NCBI GenBank assembly: GCA_023623175.1
Contig: JAMNXU010000013.1
Coordinates: 67,933-131,932, forward strand
Source: Bacillota bacterium
Lineage (GTDB): Bacteria > Bacillota > Clostridia > Acetivibrionales > JAMNXU01
DNA length: 64,000 bases
Direction of reading: 5' to 3'
Shown: in pieces, positions 53,637 through 62,307 of the stretch
Position numbering within the stretch: the stretch's first letter is position 1
How the letters are laid out: each line of letters begins with the position of its first letter
Notes under the pieces: generated by a model
Database searches by the model: none
The model's input: only the letters and a program-made list of their open reading frames with translations
Told to the model about the DNA's origin: nothing
Position numbers and translations under genes: made by a program

Positions 53637-53670
53637 AAAGGATAGGCTCGTATCAGCCTATCCTTTCTTC
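53637..53670. terminator. Bidirectional terminator between convergent genes
   Basis: AAAGGATAGGCT and AGCCTATCCTTT form a perfect 12-bp stem with a 6-nt loop between the holin-like gene and the next minus-strand gene. Confidence 0.9.
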
Positions 53671-53678
53671 TTATTTTT

Positions 53679-54551
53679 TCAGCGCTTCTTGAATTTATCT
53701 TCCATTTCCTCAAACATTGCTTTTTCTTCTGCAAGCGCGCCAGGGAAATCAAATTTCTGAGGCGGGAAGAATTCATCGAACGGGAATTCGATGGTGTCGA
53801 ACAGGTCGCAGGGGTTCTCCTCGGTAGCCGCAATGCATTCCTTGTTCGGGAAGCAGAAATCAAATGCGGGTATCAGCAGCTGCACAAATCTTGCCAGCTT
53901 GATTATCGAGAAGAGACCAATGGTAACAAATACCCTCTTGCTGAGGATACCCTCGACTCCCCTTTCCTCTTCTTCTCCGCGTTTGTCTTCAAACAGCTTG
54001 TCAAGTATTCCCCTTATTTTTGCATTCAGCGGAATAGGTTCTGCAACTTCAACCTTGGAGAAGGGGAGGTTGCTCTGCTGCAGCTTGGACCTGACGGGTT
54101 TGTCAATTTCACCCTCTTCAAATACCGATGTAAAGATCTTGACGTTGCCTTCGGAACCGAAGAGGATTACCTTCTTGTCGAAGGTTATAAAGCCGGGTAT
54201 GGTGTGAATTTCGATGCAATCTCCGGGGCCGTTCGTGAAGAAATCAAGAATGACCTTGATGATAAATTTCACGTCAACGGTGTAGAAGCCCCTCTTGAAA
54301 GGCACGGGCTCGACGTCGGTCCTTACGTCCTTGACAATCGCCCTTCTTATTTTTACATTAAACGCCTCATTTATTACATCTCTTTCAGCCGGCGAAAGAT
54401 TCTCAAACCTTACCCTGGCGTCTTCTATGCAGTCTTTTTCCCGGCAGGAATCGTATATTTTTTCCACCTGAACGCAAACTGCTTCTCTAATCTTGCTCAA
54501 GTCTTTTTCCTTTATCAGTCCCGCTACAACCCTGTCATGATCGTGACCCAT
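53679..54551 (-). CDS. Conserved clostridial protein of unknown function
   Basis: A 290-residue soluble protein. The first 60 residues are charged and contain CREKDCIEDARVRFENLSPAERDVINEAFNVK. A beta-rich middle (VKFIIKVILDFFTNGPGDCIEIHTIPGFITFDKKVILFGSEGNVKIF, 95-140) repeats the style of clostridial spore-coat or envelope proteins, and the C-terminus has CFPNKECIAATEENPCDLFDTIEFPFDEFFPP. Seven or more cysteines, no membrane segment. I do not recognise a domain; a coat or spore-surface role is possible from composition only. Confidence 0.75.
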   Translation of the reverse strand: MGHDHDRVVAGLIKEKDLSKIREAVCVQVEKIYDSCREKDCIEDARVRFENLSPAERDVINEAFNVKIRRAIVKDVRTDVEPVPFKRGFYTVDVKFIIKVILDFFTNGPGDCIEIHTIPGFITFDKKVILFGSEGNVKIFTSVFEEGEIDKPVRSKLQQSNLPFSKVEVAEPIPLNAKIRGILDKLFEDKRGEEEERGVEGILSKRVFVTIGLFSIIKLARFVQLLIPAFDFCFPNKECIAATEENPCDLFDTIEFPFDEFFPPQKFDFPGALAEEKAMFEEMEDKFKKR

Positions 54552-54707
54552 TTATACATCCTCCTTCACAGTAAATAGAATCCGATAGTTTCACTTTCAA
54601 TTACATAATATGTAGGTGTACTTTTTTTGTGATTACATTGTTCCGGTTAATTTTGGGTTTTATCGTCATATACATATTATTGAACTGATAATCTTAAGGT
54701 GATATGG

Positions 54708-56285
54708 ATGTATAATGACAAGGACGCCCAATTTATATTAAAACAATCCTCCGGCATGGTCTGGAACTTCTTTTATGACGACGTGCACGGAATATGCTGC
54801 AGCACAATGACGAAGCGCCGCACCTGGACCGAGCCCATATCTCTCCAGAAAAACGCCTGCCCTTATTTTTATATGGATCTTGATTATGACGACAGATTTC
54901 ACCTGCTGTTCCAGGACAGGAACGGAAATATCCTGTATTCGCGCATTGAAAACGAAAACATAAAAACAATACCCGTATTGAAAAGCAAGAGCAAATCCGT
55001 TTACAACAAGCACTTTTACCTGATTCCGTCCAAAAAAAACATACAACTTTTTTATGTAATAGAGCACAACGACCGACTTATCCTGGCTCACCAGCAAATT
55101 ATCGGCGAAGAACCGTCCAATCCCAGGGTTATAGATTATGTAAACCCCTGCGCCTTTCCCTATGTGATCACTACGGACAGAAACGGAACCATTTATGCCT
55201 ATTACCAGGCTTCGGACGGCAAATATCTCCAGCTTGGATACAAAAAATACATGGGGAACAGGAATTACTGGGGCGAATTCACCCCTGTCACACGCTTTAA
55301 CGGGGACTGCGAGTTTCCCCATGTAATCTGCGACATAAACAATGTCATGCACCTGTGCTACCAGAGGCGTGCTGAAAAACAGTTCGAACTTGTGTACCAG
55401 CAGAAAATACCTGACCGGAATCTCTGGAGCGGGGAAACGGTGATAAGCAGTTCCGCATACAGTTTTTCTAACAGCGACATGGTGTTTGCCAACGGCAATT
55501 TGTACATTTACTGGGTTCGCGAAAATGCCGTTTATTTCAGTTCGTCCTCGGACAGCGGCACAACCTGGTCAAAGCCCGCGCGACTCAATTTCAGCTCCGG
55601 AAGACAGCTGTTCTGTTTCAACTACAGGACCAATTATCCCTACGAAAGTGACAAGATAATTGCGCGCTGCACTCCGGGCAATTTCATCAACGGCTTCACA
55701 ATGGCTTTTTATGAAGATTCCTCGAGCAATATATACAACCTCTCGGCCGAAGAACTCCGGTCCATGATCGTGGACACGCTGAAGCTTCTGAAAACAAATA
55801 TAGAAGAAATACGCGAAAACATATCCGAAATGCAGGCAAGCATCACCGAGCTGAGAGCGGCACAGCAGCATCTCGAAAGAGAGGTTACCAAGTATTCAAT
55901 AAAAATGACGCTCGCGGGACACGGGGACGGTTCTCCTGTCCCGAAACAGGGACACGGGGACGGTTCTTTTGTCCCATCTTCCAGGACAATGGATTACAAA
56001 AAAAGTTCCCTTTCTCCAGCATTCGGGGACGATTCCGCTGTCTCATTCACCGGGGCAGAAGAACATACGAACGGGAATCACTTCCCGGGATCCAGGAATG
56101 GTTCCGCTGTCCCGTCCATTGAAACAGGAGAATCGGCACCGTATACGTATACCGATAAGGCAAAAGAATCAAATTCATATTCCGAAGAAAAAAATGGAGA
56201 CCAAGAACAGGATTTCAGCAACGAAACCGAAGAAATTTTCAAGCGAGAGGATTATGATTCTGCGTCCATTAAAGAGACAAAATAA
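54708..56285 (+). CDS. Beta-propeller-like protein with coiled coil and repeat-derived C-terminal tail
   Basis: A 525-residue protein. Residues 1-340 contain about six units of the sialidase/propeller kind (HLLFQDRNGNILYSRIEN; HLCYQRRAEKQFELVYQQK; SSSSDSGTTWSKP, an Asp-box-like loop). Residues 343-400 form a coiled coil (LLKTNIEEIRENISEMQASITELRAAQQHLEREVTKY). The last 120 residues are low-complexity: GHGDGSPVP and GHGDGSFVP are translations of the 27-bp repeat, followed by weaker echoes. No signal peptide. ATG 54708 has AAGG 8 nt upstream; GTG 54699 would overlap it. Function unknown. Confidence 0.8.
   Translation: MYNDKDAQFILKQSSGMVWNFFYDDVHGICCSTMTKRRTWTEPISLQKNACPYFYMDLDYDDRFHLLFQDRNGNILYSRIENENIKTIPVLKSKSKSVYNKHFYLIPSKKNIQLFYVIEHNDRLILAHQQIIGEEPSNPRVIDYVNPCAFPYVITTDRNGTIYAYYQASDGKYLQLGYKKYMGNRNYWGEFTPVTRFNGDCEFPHVICDINNVMHLCYQRRAEKQFELVYQQKIPDRNLWSGETVISSSAYSFSNSDMVFANGNLYIYWVRENAVYFSSSSDSGTTWSKPARLNFSSGRQLFCFNYRTNYPYESDKIIARCTPGNFINGFTMAFYEDSSSNIYNLSAEELRSMIVDTLKLLKTNIEEIRENISEMQASITELRAAQQHLEREVTKYSIKMTLAGHGDGSPVPKQGHGDGSFVPSSRTMDYKKSSLSPAFGDDSAVSFTGAEEHTNGNHFPGSRNGSAVPSIETGESAPYTYTDKAKESNSYSEEKNGDQEQDFSNETEEIFKREDYDSASIKETK
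55916..55975. repeat. Two copies of the 27-bp repeat inside a coding sequence
   Basis: Copies at 55916-55942 and 55949-55975 (the second with TTTTG in place of CTCCTG) are separated by 6 bp, so the period is 33 bp or 11 codons. Length 27 is also a multiple of three, so each copy keeps the frame. Degraded copies follow at about 56027 and 56097. Confidence 0.95.
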
Positions 56286-56288
56286 AAC

Positions 56289-56313
56289 GGGCAGATTTGA
56301 GAATCTGCCCTTT
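56289..56313 (+). terminator. Terminator after the propeller-like gene
   Basis: GGGCAGATT and AATCTGCCC form a 9-bp stem around TGAG, followed by TTTCATATTC, 4 bp after the stop. Confidence 0.85.
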
Positions 56314-56386
56314 CATATTCTTGATTGCACAATGTCAAACCCCCATTATCTGGAGGTTTGCCTGATAAAAGCCCCAAAATGCCGTT

Positions 56387-56559
56387 CCCCTATATTTTGA
56401 CACCTAGCGCTCTGCTAGGTGGGTGTCCAGCTAGTAATTTCTAGCTTCCCCTGCCGTTGCACCGGGCTCGTGTCCCGATGTCGGAATTAGCTTGGGGCCT
56501 GCTATACGTTACTAAACTAAGACTCCCTATTGTCATCCGGTAGGTTCAAAATTATAGGG
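56387..56559. ncRNA. Structured RNA candidate (raiA-type or 6S-like)
   Basis: A GC-rich island of about 173 nt in AT-rich DNA. Its ends pair: CCCTATATTTTGA (56388-56400) with TCAAAATTATAGGG (56546-56559), one bulge. Inside are short hairpins CACCTAGC/GCTAGGTG, AGCTAG/CTAGCT and ACCGGG/CCCGAT, and an outer CCCC/GGGG helix. This multi-hairpin layout is closest to what I remember of raiA-type RNAs; a 6S-like RNA is the alternative. It has no coding potential. The strand is unresolved: a perfect extended -10 (TGATATAAT) lies upstream on the minus strand, but the sequence can fold either way. Confidence 0.6.
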
Positions 56560-56605
56560 TACATCCGGACATTTCAGGAAGCGCCGTTTTCCTGTCGGCA
56601 ATGTT

Positions 56606-56615
56606 ATTATATCAC
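56606..56615 (-). promoter_or_regulatory. Extended -10 promoter element upstream of the RNA candidate
   Basis: The minus strand reads GTGATATAAT, a TGn extended -10 with a perfect TATAAT hexamer. A start near 56599 would lead into the structured island. The -35 (TGTTAA-like) is poor, as is common with extended -10 promoters. Confidence 0.5.
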
Positions 56616-56760
56616 TGGTTAAGCCATATTAACAGCCATTTTGCTGTCTTTCAGGTTTCAATAGCAATAATTATCCCGGTTTAACTTTTAAATTCTTAAA
56701 TATGCTTTGTCTTTAATGACATTTTAAATCTTACAGCTATTACAATAAAAGCTATATCTG

Positions 56761-57018
56761 TCAAAAAATCTTTTCATATTTAACCTTTGAAAACATAGGT
56801 TTAATGGCATACAGCCGCCTGACAGGAATTTTGTTTTTCAATCCTTCTTCTACCACGATATCCTTATACTCAATGGGAAACTTGAGGCAATAATCGCATC
56901 CGTCCCGGGCCAGCTGGCACGGCGCCGCTATGACCTCAAACACGTAACCCTTTTGTTCAAGAATTCTGCACAAACGATACGCGTAGTTTCCTGAATCCAA
57001 AATGGCCAAACAATCCAT
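56761..57018 (-). CDS. DUF3343 family protein (putative Se/S carrier-like)
   Basis: An 85-residue protein matching the DUF3343 pattern: CLAILDSGNYAYRLCRILEQKGYVFEVIAAPCQLARDGCDYCLKF, in which a late cysteine pair (CDYC) follows a Rossmann-like strand-helix. Related proteins are annotated as putative selenium/sulfur carriers. The ATG at 57018 has GGAG 8 nt upstream; the in-frame ATG at 57075 has none. It follows the glycosylase gene in the same direction. Confidence 0.8.
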   Translation of the reverse strand: MDCLAILDSGNYAYRLCRILEQKGYVFEVIAAPCQLARDGCDYCLKFPIEYKDIVVEEGLKNKIPVRRLYAIKPMFSKVKYEKIF

Positions 57019-57083
57019 ACCCGACACTCCCGTAAAATTATTTTCATATATAAGAATACTGGCGTTGTTTTTCATTTGTTACA

Positions 57084-57974
57084 TCACGAACCGGCACCGA
57101 TTTTGTGTTCCCGGGCATAATAAAACAGGTACTGCTGGGCATATCCCCTGAGGTCACCGAAATACTTCCTTGAAAAATCCTGGATTTCCCTGAAGGAAGC
57201 CTTTCTTTTGAAATAAAGCTCTTCCATCACCCTTTTGACCCATACGTCCGTCGGAAACACATCCGTACTGGTTCCGCTGTACAGCAATATGCAGTCAGCG
57301 ACCTTGGGTCCGACACCCGGCAGCTTCATCAGCTCCTGCCTTGCAGTGTTAGTTTCCAGCCGTGCCAGCTCGCCAAGGCTGATTTCTCCGCTGCAAATCG
57401 CTTCAGCGGTTTTCTGCATGTACCGACACCGGAAACCTCCGCGGCAAACCTTCAGTTCCTCCAGGGAAGCGGTCGCAAGCGAATGAGCATCGGGGAACGT
57501 GTAAAACGCCGTATCATCCATGAAAACTGCCCTGCCGTACATCCGGGAAACTGCTTCCACGATTCTTGCAATGGCCGGTATCCTGTTGTTTATGGAAATG
57601 ATAAATGAAATCATCACTTCCCATATATCCTGTTTCAATATCCTGATCCCGTAGCCATGTTCCACGGCGGTCCGCATAACATCGTCCTTTGCCACCGCTT
57701 TCTTGATCAGTGAGTAATCCGTTCCCAGGTCAAAATATTCGAACCAGAAATTAATAAAATCATCGATATCGGCATTGTAAATAACCAGTCTCTCACCATC
57801 CCACGAGACATTGACGGCCCTGGAGCCTGCAACCCCGTTGTAGCTCCCGTCATCCTGGCGTATCCAGCGAAAACACTGTCCGCATTCAAAAGTGTGCACC
57901 GGATTAAAATCCCGCACCCCGTAAACTATTACGCTGTTCTCTCCGGTTTCCACCCTGTAGCCCCTGTAATCCAT
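57084..57974 (-). CDS. 8-oxoguanine DNA glycosylase/lyase (OGG1 type)
   Basis: A 296-residue base-excision repair enzyme. The N-terminal TATA-binding-like domain (residues 1-110) begins with NPVHTFECGQCFRW; the HhH-GPD domain has QDIWEVMISFIISINNRIPAI and the hairpin MKLPGVGPKVADCILLYS, with the catalytic Lys in GPKVAD and the catalytic Asp in VFPTDVWVKRV. It removes 8-oxoguanine paired with C, a protection against oxidative damage. Likely first gene before DUF3343. Confidence 0.95.
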   Translation of the reverse strand: MDYRGYRVETGENSVIVYGVRDFNPVHTFECGQCFRWIRQDDGSYNGVAGSRAVNVSWDGERLVIYNADIDDFINFWFEYFDLGTDYSLIKKAVAKDDVMRTAVEHGYGIRILKQDIWEVMISFIISINNRIPAIARIVEAVSRMYGRAVFMDDTAFYTFPDAHSLATASLEELKVCRGGFRCRYMQKTAEAICSGEISLGELARLETNTARQELMKLPGVGPKVADCILLYSGTSTDVFPTDVWVKRVMEELYFKRKASFREIQDFSRKYFGDLRGYAQQYLFYYAREHKIGAGS

Positions 57975-58181
57975 GATTGCACTCCTTCTTTCTTCCCTTA
58001 ACCCGGGCCGTAACCCGAAACACGGTCAGCTCTCCGTACACACTGCCGCTCGCTAACCGCATATGTGTATACTGGCAGACTATATTAAAAACTTCCGTTT
58101 TGATATAATTTACTTGTTGATTTAGTTGATTTATCAGAAGGCGGATGCCGCACAAAAAAATTTTACCACAAGGAGACGATT

Positions 58182-58958
58182 ATGAAAGAAAAAATATATA
58201 CCATTCCTGTGACCGAAGCTTTCAAGGCTGACAGCGAGTGCCCGCTGTGCGTGCTTGAAAAGCAAATGGAAGACAACTACGTGGAATATGCGTTGGGTCC
58301 GTCGCTCATGGAACCCGACAACAGGATTGAAACCAACAAAAAGGGCTTTTGCAAGGATCATTACGAAAAAATGTACAACAAGAAGGCCAACACGCTCGGC
58401 CTTGCGCTTATGATTGACACCCACCTGGTCGAAAAGAACAAGCGCTTCAGCAAATTATTCAGGCAGGGTGTTGAATCCCTGTCCAGGGACAGCAGTATGT
58501 CATTTGTCCAGAACATTGCCAACAAGGTAACCTTCAGGCAAACAAAAACGGAAGGTCTCGTGGACGATATAATCCACGAACTCGAGAAACTTGAAAAAAC
58601 GTGCTTTATCTGCGAAAAACTTGAATATACCATGGAAAGGTACAAAGACGTAATTTTTTACCTCTACTTCAAGGAGGAAGACTTCAGAAACCTGTTCAAC
58701 AGCAAAAAGGGATTCTGCCTGAAACACCTGAAAGAACTGCTGGAAGGCACAAAAAAATACCTCAATCCTGCGCAAACGGCCCAATTTGTTTACAACCTCA
58801 TGAAAATGCAGCTGGAAAACATGGACAGAATTCAAAAAGAAGTCAACTGGTTTACGAAGAAATTCGAATACCAGAATGAAGACAAACCCTGGGGCAATTC
58901 AAAGGACGCAGTGCCGCGCAGCATCCAAAAACTCGTTGGCAACTGCGATTTCAAATAA
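58182..58958 (+). CDS. DUF6062 family protein
   Basis: A 258-residue soluble protein with three or four paired-cysteine motifs: SECPLCVLEKQMEDNYVEYALG (residues 18-39), KGFCKDHYEKMYNKKA (64-79), KTCFICEKLEYTMERY (around 145) and KGFCLKHLKELLEG (around 183). The alternation of CPLC and FCxxH suggests two zinc- or metal-binding halves, an internal duplication. I recall this family as DUF6062 in Clostridia; function unknown. AAGGAG lies 7 nt before the ATG. Confidence 0.8.
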   Translation: MKEKIYTIPVTEAFKADSECPLCVLEKQMEDNYVEYALGPSLMEPDNRIETNKKGFCKDHYEKMYNKKANTLGLALMIDTHLVEKNKRFSKLFRQGVESLSRDSSMSFVQNIANKVTFRQTKTEGLVDDIIHELEKLEKTCFICEKLEYTMERYKDVIFYLYFKEEDFRNLFNSKKGFCLKHLKELLEGTKKYLNPAQTAQFVYNLMKMQLENMDRIQKEVNWFTKKFEYQNEDKPWGNSKDAVPRSIQKLVGNCDFK

Positions 58959-58966
58959 ACAAAATG

Positions 58967-59042
58967 GGACAGGAGAACGTCCCCGTGTCCCACCCGATTT
59001 TAAATATATAAAATGGGACAGGAGAACCGTCCCCGTGTCCCA
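58967..59042. repeat. Two inverted-orientation copies of the 27-bp repeat between convergent genes
   Basis: Copies on the minus strand at 58967-58992 (one C deleted, 26 bp) and 59016-59042 (perfect), followed by a fragment AGAACCGTCC that runs to the stop codon of the next gene. The two copies are separated by an AT-rich 23-bp spacer that repeats AAAATG. Confidence 0.95.
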
Positions 59043-59053
59043 GAAGAACCGTC

Positions 59054-59872
59054 CTATTCCAGTACGAGGCTTTTGGCCACAAGGTTGATCGAGGAGATGT
59101 TCAGTGTTGTCAGCCTCTCCACTTCATCGCGCACGCGCTCCTGGATCTTTCGCAGCAAGGGTTTTATGACGAACCCGTATACAAGCACGAGGTCCATTTC
59201 AATATATATGCCGTCGGGCCTGTTTTCGGCCCTGAACCGGGAGATGCGGCTTACTCCCTCCATGTTGGTCACAACATACTCTACAATCTGGTAGATCGTG
59301 TAGTCGGAAATGGTATAGCGACCCAAATAGCTGAAAGTAGGCCTTACCACCGATTTCTCCCCGATCAGCTGGTAGCTGCCTTTTCCCTTTCGCTTGAATA
59401 TTTGCAGCGGGTCGAGAAAATATCCCGAAAAATCCTTTTTTATTTCAAAAGTAGGAACAGGTATGACGTGCTTTCCCTGCTCCTTTCGCGTCAACAAGGC
59501 CTGCTTTATTTCGTAGTCGCTCGCCACCTCATGGATATAAACCTTTTCCTCGGGCTTTGGAAGTTCAAGCCGGCGCGCGATGGTATCCACCATTTCATCC
59601 GATGTCCCCAGGATCAGTATGGCATCGGGATTATATCTTTTTATGGCAGCCTTTATGTCCTCCGCATGTTCAGGCTGCATAAAAAGGGCCCTCTTTATTG
59701 AACCTATCTTGGTACTCTCTTTTTTTGCCGAAGTTCCGGCCACTATCTTGTTGCCCCTGATCAACAGGCCGTCATCTATTATGAACTCAATACCGCGTTC
59801 CCTTGCAACCCAGGCCGCCCTGTGGCTCTTTCCCGTGCCGCTGGGTCCGACGAAACCGACAACTTTCATCAA
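59054..59872 (-). CDS. P-loop ATPase fused to an Asp23/Gls24-like domain
   Basis: A 272-residue protein. Residues 1-150 form a nucleotide-binding domain with Walker A GPSGTGKSHRA (residues 9-19), DDGLLIRGNKIVAGTSAKKE, and ILILGTSDEMVDTIARRLELP. Residues 160-272 look like an Asp23/Gls24 alkaline-shock domain (YLGRYTISDYTIYQIVEYVVTNMEGVSRISRF ... DGIYIEMDLVLVYG). Conserved in Clostridia as I recall; role unknown. It stops at TAG next to the 27-bp repeat. GGAGG precedes both ATG codons (59872, 59869). Confidence 0.75.
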   Translation of the reverse strand: MMKVVGFVGPSGTGKSHRAAWVARERGIEFIIDDGLLIRGNKIVAGTSAKKESTKIGSIKRALFMQPEHAEDIKAAIKRYNPDAILILGTSDEMVDTIARRLELPKPEEKVYIHEVASDYEIKQALLTRKEQGKHVIPVPTFEIKKDFSGYFLDPLQIFKRKGKGSYQLIGEKSVVRPTFSYLGRYTISDYTIYQIVEYVVTNMEGVSRISRFRAENRPDGIYIEMDLVLVYGFVIKPLLRKIQERVRDEVERLTTLNISSINLVAKSLVLE

Positions 59873-59984
59873 TATCCTCCCAAAGCCGCCTTGTCGGACG
59901 GCAATATCATCTTTTGCATTTTATTATGTATTTTACCACAACACCATCGGGGAGTCACTCCAGGATACGGAGAAATACCTATAA

Positions 59985-60015
59985 AAATGGGAAAAGAGAG
60001 CTAATCACTCTCTTT
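59985..60015 (-). terminator. Terminator downstream of ytxC
   Basis: AAAGAGAG and CTCTCTTT pair around a 7-nt loop; on the minus strand TTCCCATTTTTATAG follows. Confidence 0.55.
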
Positions 60016-60254
60016 ATCCCCGGATGCTTTCTTTTGTATTTTTTACCATTTCTCATTCGTTTATCCCATGTTTTATCTTTTGTGACAAAACTTTATGTAA
60101 AAAAATATAGGTGAAATCAACATTGTGTATAAACAGCATCACCAAATACTGCATGTTGTGTTTCCATCACTAATTTTACCATTTACATTCTTCTTGTCAA
60201 TACCAAAATGGGGAAGGTTCTGCAAAAATTAAAAAAATTGCAGAAACGTCCCCA

Positions 60255-61148
60255 CTAAGTTTTTCCTGAACACAGTTCACACCCGCTGCAAATCACTATC
60301 TTTCCAGCAAAAACGTTTTTGATCGTTTCCAGCAGTTCCTTGTTCCTGAACGTGTCTGTTCCGTGAATTATAATCCTGCGGGGCGAAAGCGTTATTAGTG
60401 AACTGACGAGGAGGTCGTCAAAGTTGACTTCGCCGCCCGCAATCTCGTTCACAAATTCCTGGATGCATTCATTGGTGATTTCGGTCCTGTTTTCATCCAT
60501 CAGGACATATTTACCTTCGTGATGCGGGGTAACATGGACTACGTTGAATTTCGGCTCCTGGATGTCCACAAAATACCTCAGGAGCTTGATAAACTCCCTG
60601 TACTCCCGGTCCATCAGAAAATCGTCCACGGCCTTGTCTACAACTTCCTCAAGTTCTTTTATATATTCCTTCAGGCGAAAATTCACAAAACCATCCAAAA
60701 TCAAGCTGTTGGAGCCTTCGAAATAATCCAGCAGCTTGCGTATTATCACATTGCGCCTGCGCATCTGGAACAGGCTGTTTAAAAAATTCTTGTCTTCATT
60801 CCGAACTATCCTGATGGCATGGGCCAGTATCTCTTTCCTTTCCGCCGCATTAAAATAGCAGTAGTTGGAGTTTATAATCCTGGCAAGCAGTTTCTCCTCG
60901 TACTGTTTAATGATATAATCCGCCAGGGCATTGGCTATATGGACCCTCAAACATTCAAGAGAATGGGGGTGTTTACTGATTTCAGGTTTTCCATCATCTA
61001 TCGTGCAGATGATGGATTTGGAGCCATTGCAGCTTACTTCGTCAATAGAGCAGTCTATATGCTTGTTTTTCAGAAGTTTCAACTGACTACGCATGTGGTC
61101 GATTATATCGCTGTCCTGCTCACTGACTCCAATACTGAGAAACTGCAT
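60255..61148 (-). CDS. ytxC: Putative sporulation protein YtxC
   Basis: A 297-residue soluble protein that matches the spore-forming-specific YtxC family by its pattern: YYF-type segment NSNYCYFNAAERKEILAHA (around residue 105), ILDGFVNFRLKEYIKELEEVVDKAVDDFLMDREYREFIKLLRYFV (155-200), and the C-terminal RRIIIHGTDTFRNKELLETIKNVFAGKIVICSGCELC. The function in sporulation is unknown. ATG 61148 is better spaced from AAGGG (11 nt) than the in-frame GTG 61157 (2 nt). Confidence 0.88.
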   Translation of the reverse strand: MQFLSIGVSEQDSDIIDHMRSQLKLLKNKHIDCSIDEVSCNGSKSIICTIDDGKPEISKHPHSLECLRVHIANALADYIIKQYEEKLLARIINSNYCYFNAAERKEILAHAIRIVRNEDKNFLNSLFQMRRRNVIIRKLLDYFEGSNSLILDGFVNFRLKEYIKELEEVVDKAVDDFLMDREYREFIKLLRYFVDIQEPKFNVVHVTPHHEGKYVLMDENRTEITNECIQEFVNEIAGGEVNFDDLLVSSLITLSPRRIIIHGTDTFRNKELLETIKNVFAGKIVICSGCELCSGKT

Positions 61149-61157
61149 CAACTTCAC

Positions 61158-61453
61158 ATCCCTTCACGCGTAGTATATACCTTCGATTAATGTTGCATGC
61201 AGTCCGCCTCTGTTCTTTTTTATTTTGCATACGATTGTATTTCCTCATTCATGTTCATTCTTCCATTACTGTTCTTTCTGCCATACGCGTTCAGTCTTTT
61301 TTTTTTAACGCGCCTCCATTCCCCGTATCAAATCATCAATCGGTTTCAAATCGTTTTAATCGCTTATCAAGCCCTTATTTTCTCTTATAATGCCTTATAC
61401 ATTATATGCGACGCGCACCGGCAAGTTACAAAACAACCGCCGGCCAATATATT
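61158..61453. other. Intergenic region
   Basis: About 296 bp. A T-rich tract at 61293-61305 lies about 150 bp after the end of the GME-fold gene; no clear hairpin, small gene or repeat was recognised. Confidence 0.35.
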
Positions 61454-62209
61454 TTAACCCGCTTCTTCAAGCGGTATAATGGTACCTATATCCATGATCC
61501 TGTTTTCACCAAGGGACATAATTTCGATATTTTTCGATGAAAGAAATTCGCTGATTTTTTCAAAAGACCTGATTTTATTAAAATCCCCTGCAACGGCCCA
61601 AAGGCCGCGGTCCAGTTTCCCCGTCGCTCCCCCGATAAAACCCGTCATTCCGTATAAATCAATGTACTCATCAGGTTCAGTCAGCAACACATCCAAACCT
61701 TCGCGCACAGCAACCTTTGCAATGCCCTTGTCGGAGGTAATAATGCTTCGTTCGTCGACTACCGAGACGGCGCACTTGGCGTAACCCTGGTTTACATGGA
61801 CCAGCCTGACGCCGGCCTTGCTGAGCTCTTCCGCCAGCACGGGATCCGTAAATTTTAAATTATGAAATGCAATATTTCCTACGCGCGCAACATTATATGC
61901 AATATCGGCAGGATATTCAGCGCCGAGTTCGGTCTTGCCGCAAACAAGTTCAAAGCCCCTCCCGGCCAGCTCCGCAATCAGCAATTCATCGACCGACGGG
62001 GCATGAACTATCCTGCGATCTCCTACATGATGAAGAAATATGTCGGGGTGGCATGAAATTTCGCTGCAGACGCCGGGATAAGGTCCCGCCATGATGATTT
62101 CGACGCCCGATTCAGCGAGTTTTTTACGGCAAGCATCGTCAAGTCTCCGGTCGACAATGGCCAGTGTCACCTTTTTTTGCGGAAGATTTGGAATTTTGAT
62201 AAAACCCAT
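61454..62209 (-). CDS. DUF6873-type GME-fold protein
   Basis: A 251-residue protein that I recall as the DUF6873 family of the guanidine-modifying-enzyme (pentein) fold. Supporting features are CSEISCHPDIFLHHVGDRRIVHAP (residues 47-70), DIAYNVARVGNIAFHNLKFTD (around 103), LVHVNQGYAKCAVSVVDERSIITSDKGIAK with a Cys in a position usual for the nucleophile, and GFIGGATGKL. GME enzymes act on arginine-like compounds, but the catalytic set cannot be checked by eye. Usually this gene lies near housekeeping genes in Clostridia. Confidence 0.7.
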   Translation of the reverse strand: MGFIKIPNLPQKKVTLAIVDRRLDDACRKKLAESGVEIIMAGPYPGVCSEISCHPDIFLHHVGDRRIVHAPSVDELLIAELAGRGFELVCGKTELGAEYPADIAYNVARVGNIAFHNLKFTDPVLAEELSKAGVRLVHVNQGYAKCAVSVVDERSIITSDKGIAKVAVREGLDVLLTEPDEYIDLYGMTGFIGGATGKLDRGLWAVAGDFNKIRSFEKISEFLSSKNIEIMSLGENRIMDIGTIIPLEEAG

Positions 62210-62307
62210 TTTTTCATTCCTCTCTTCAAATCACCAATTTAAAATGTTATTCATATTATACTAAAGAACACATCCCTGAAAACATGGCTGCACAAACCCC
62301 TGAAAAA

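Noticed and set aside
56387-56559. RNase P RNA, tmRNA or SRP RNA
   Set aside because: The conserved core sequences of those RNAs are absent on both strands.
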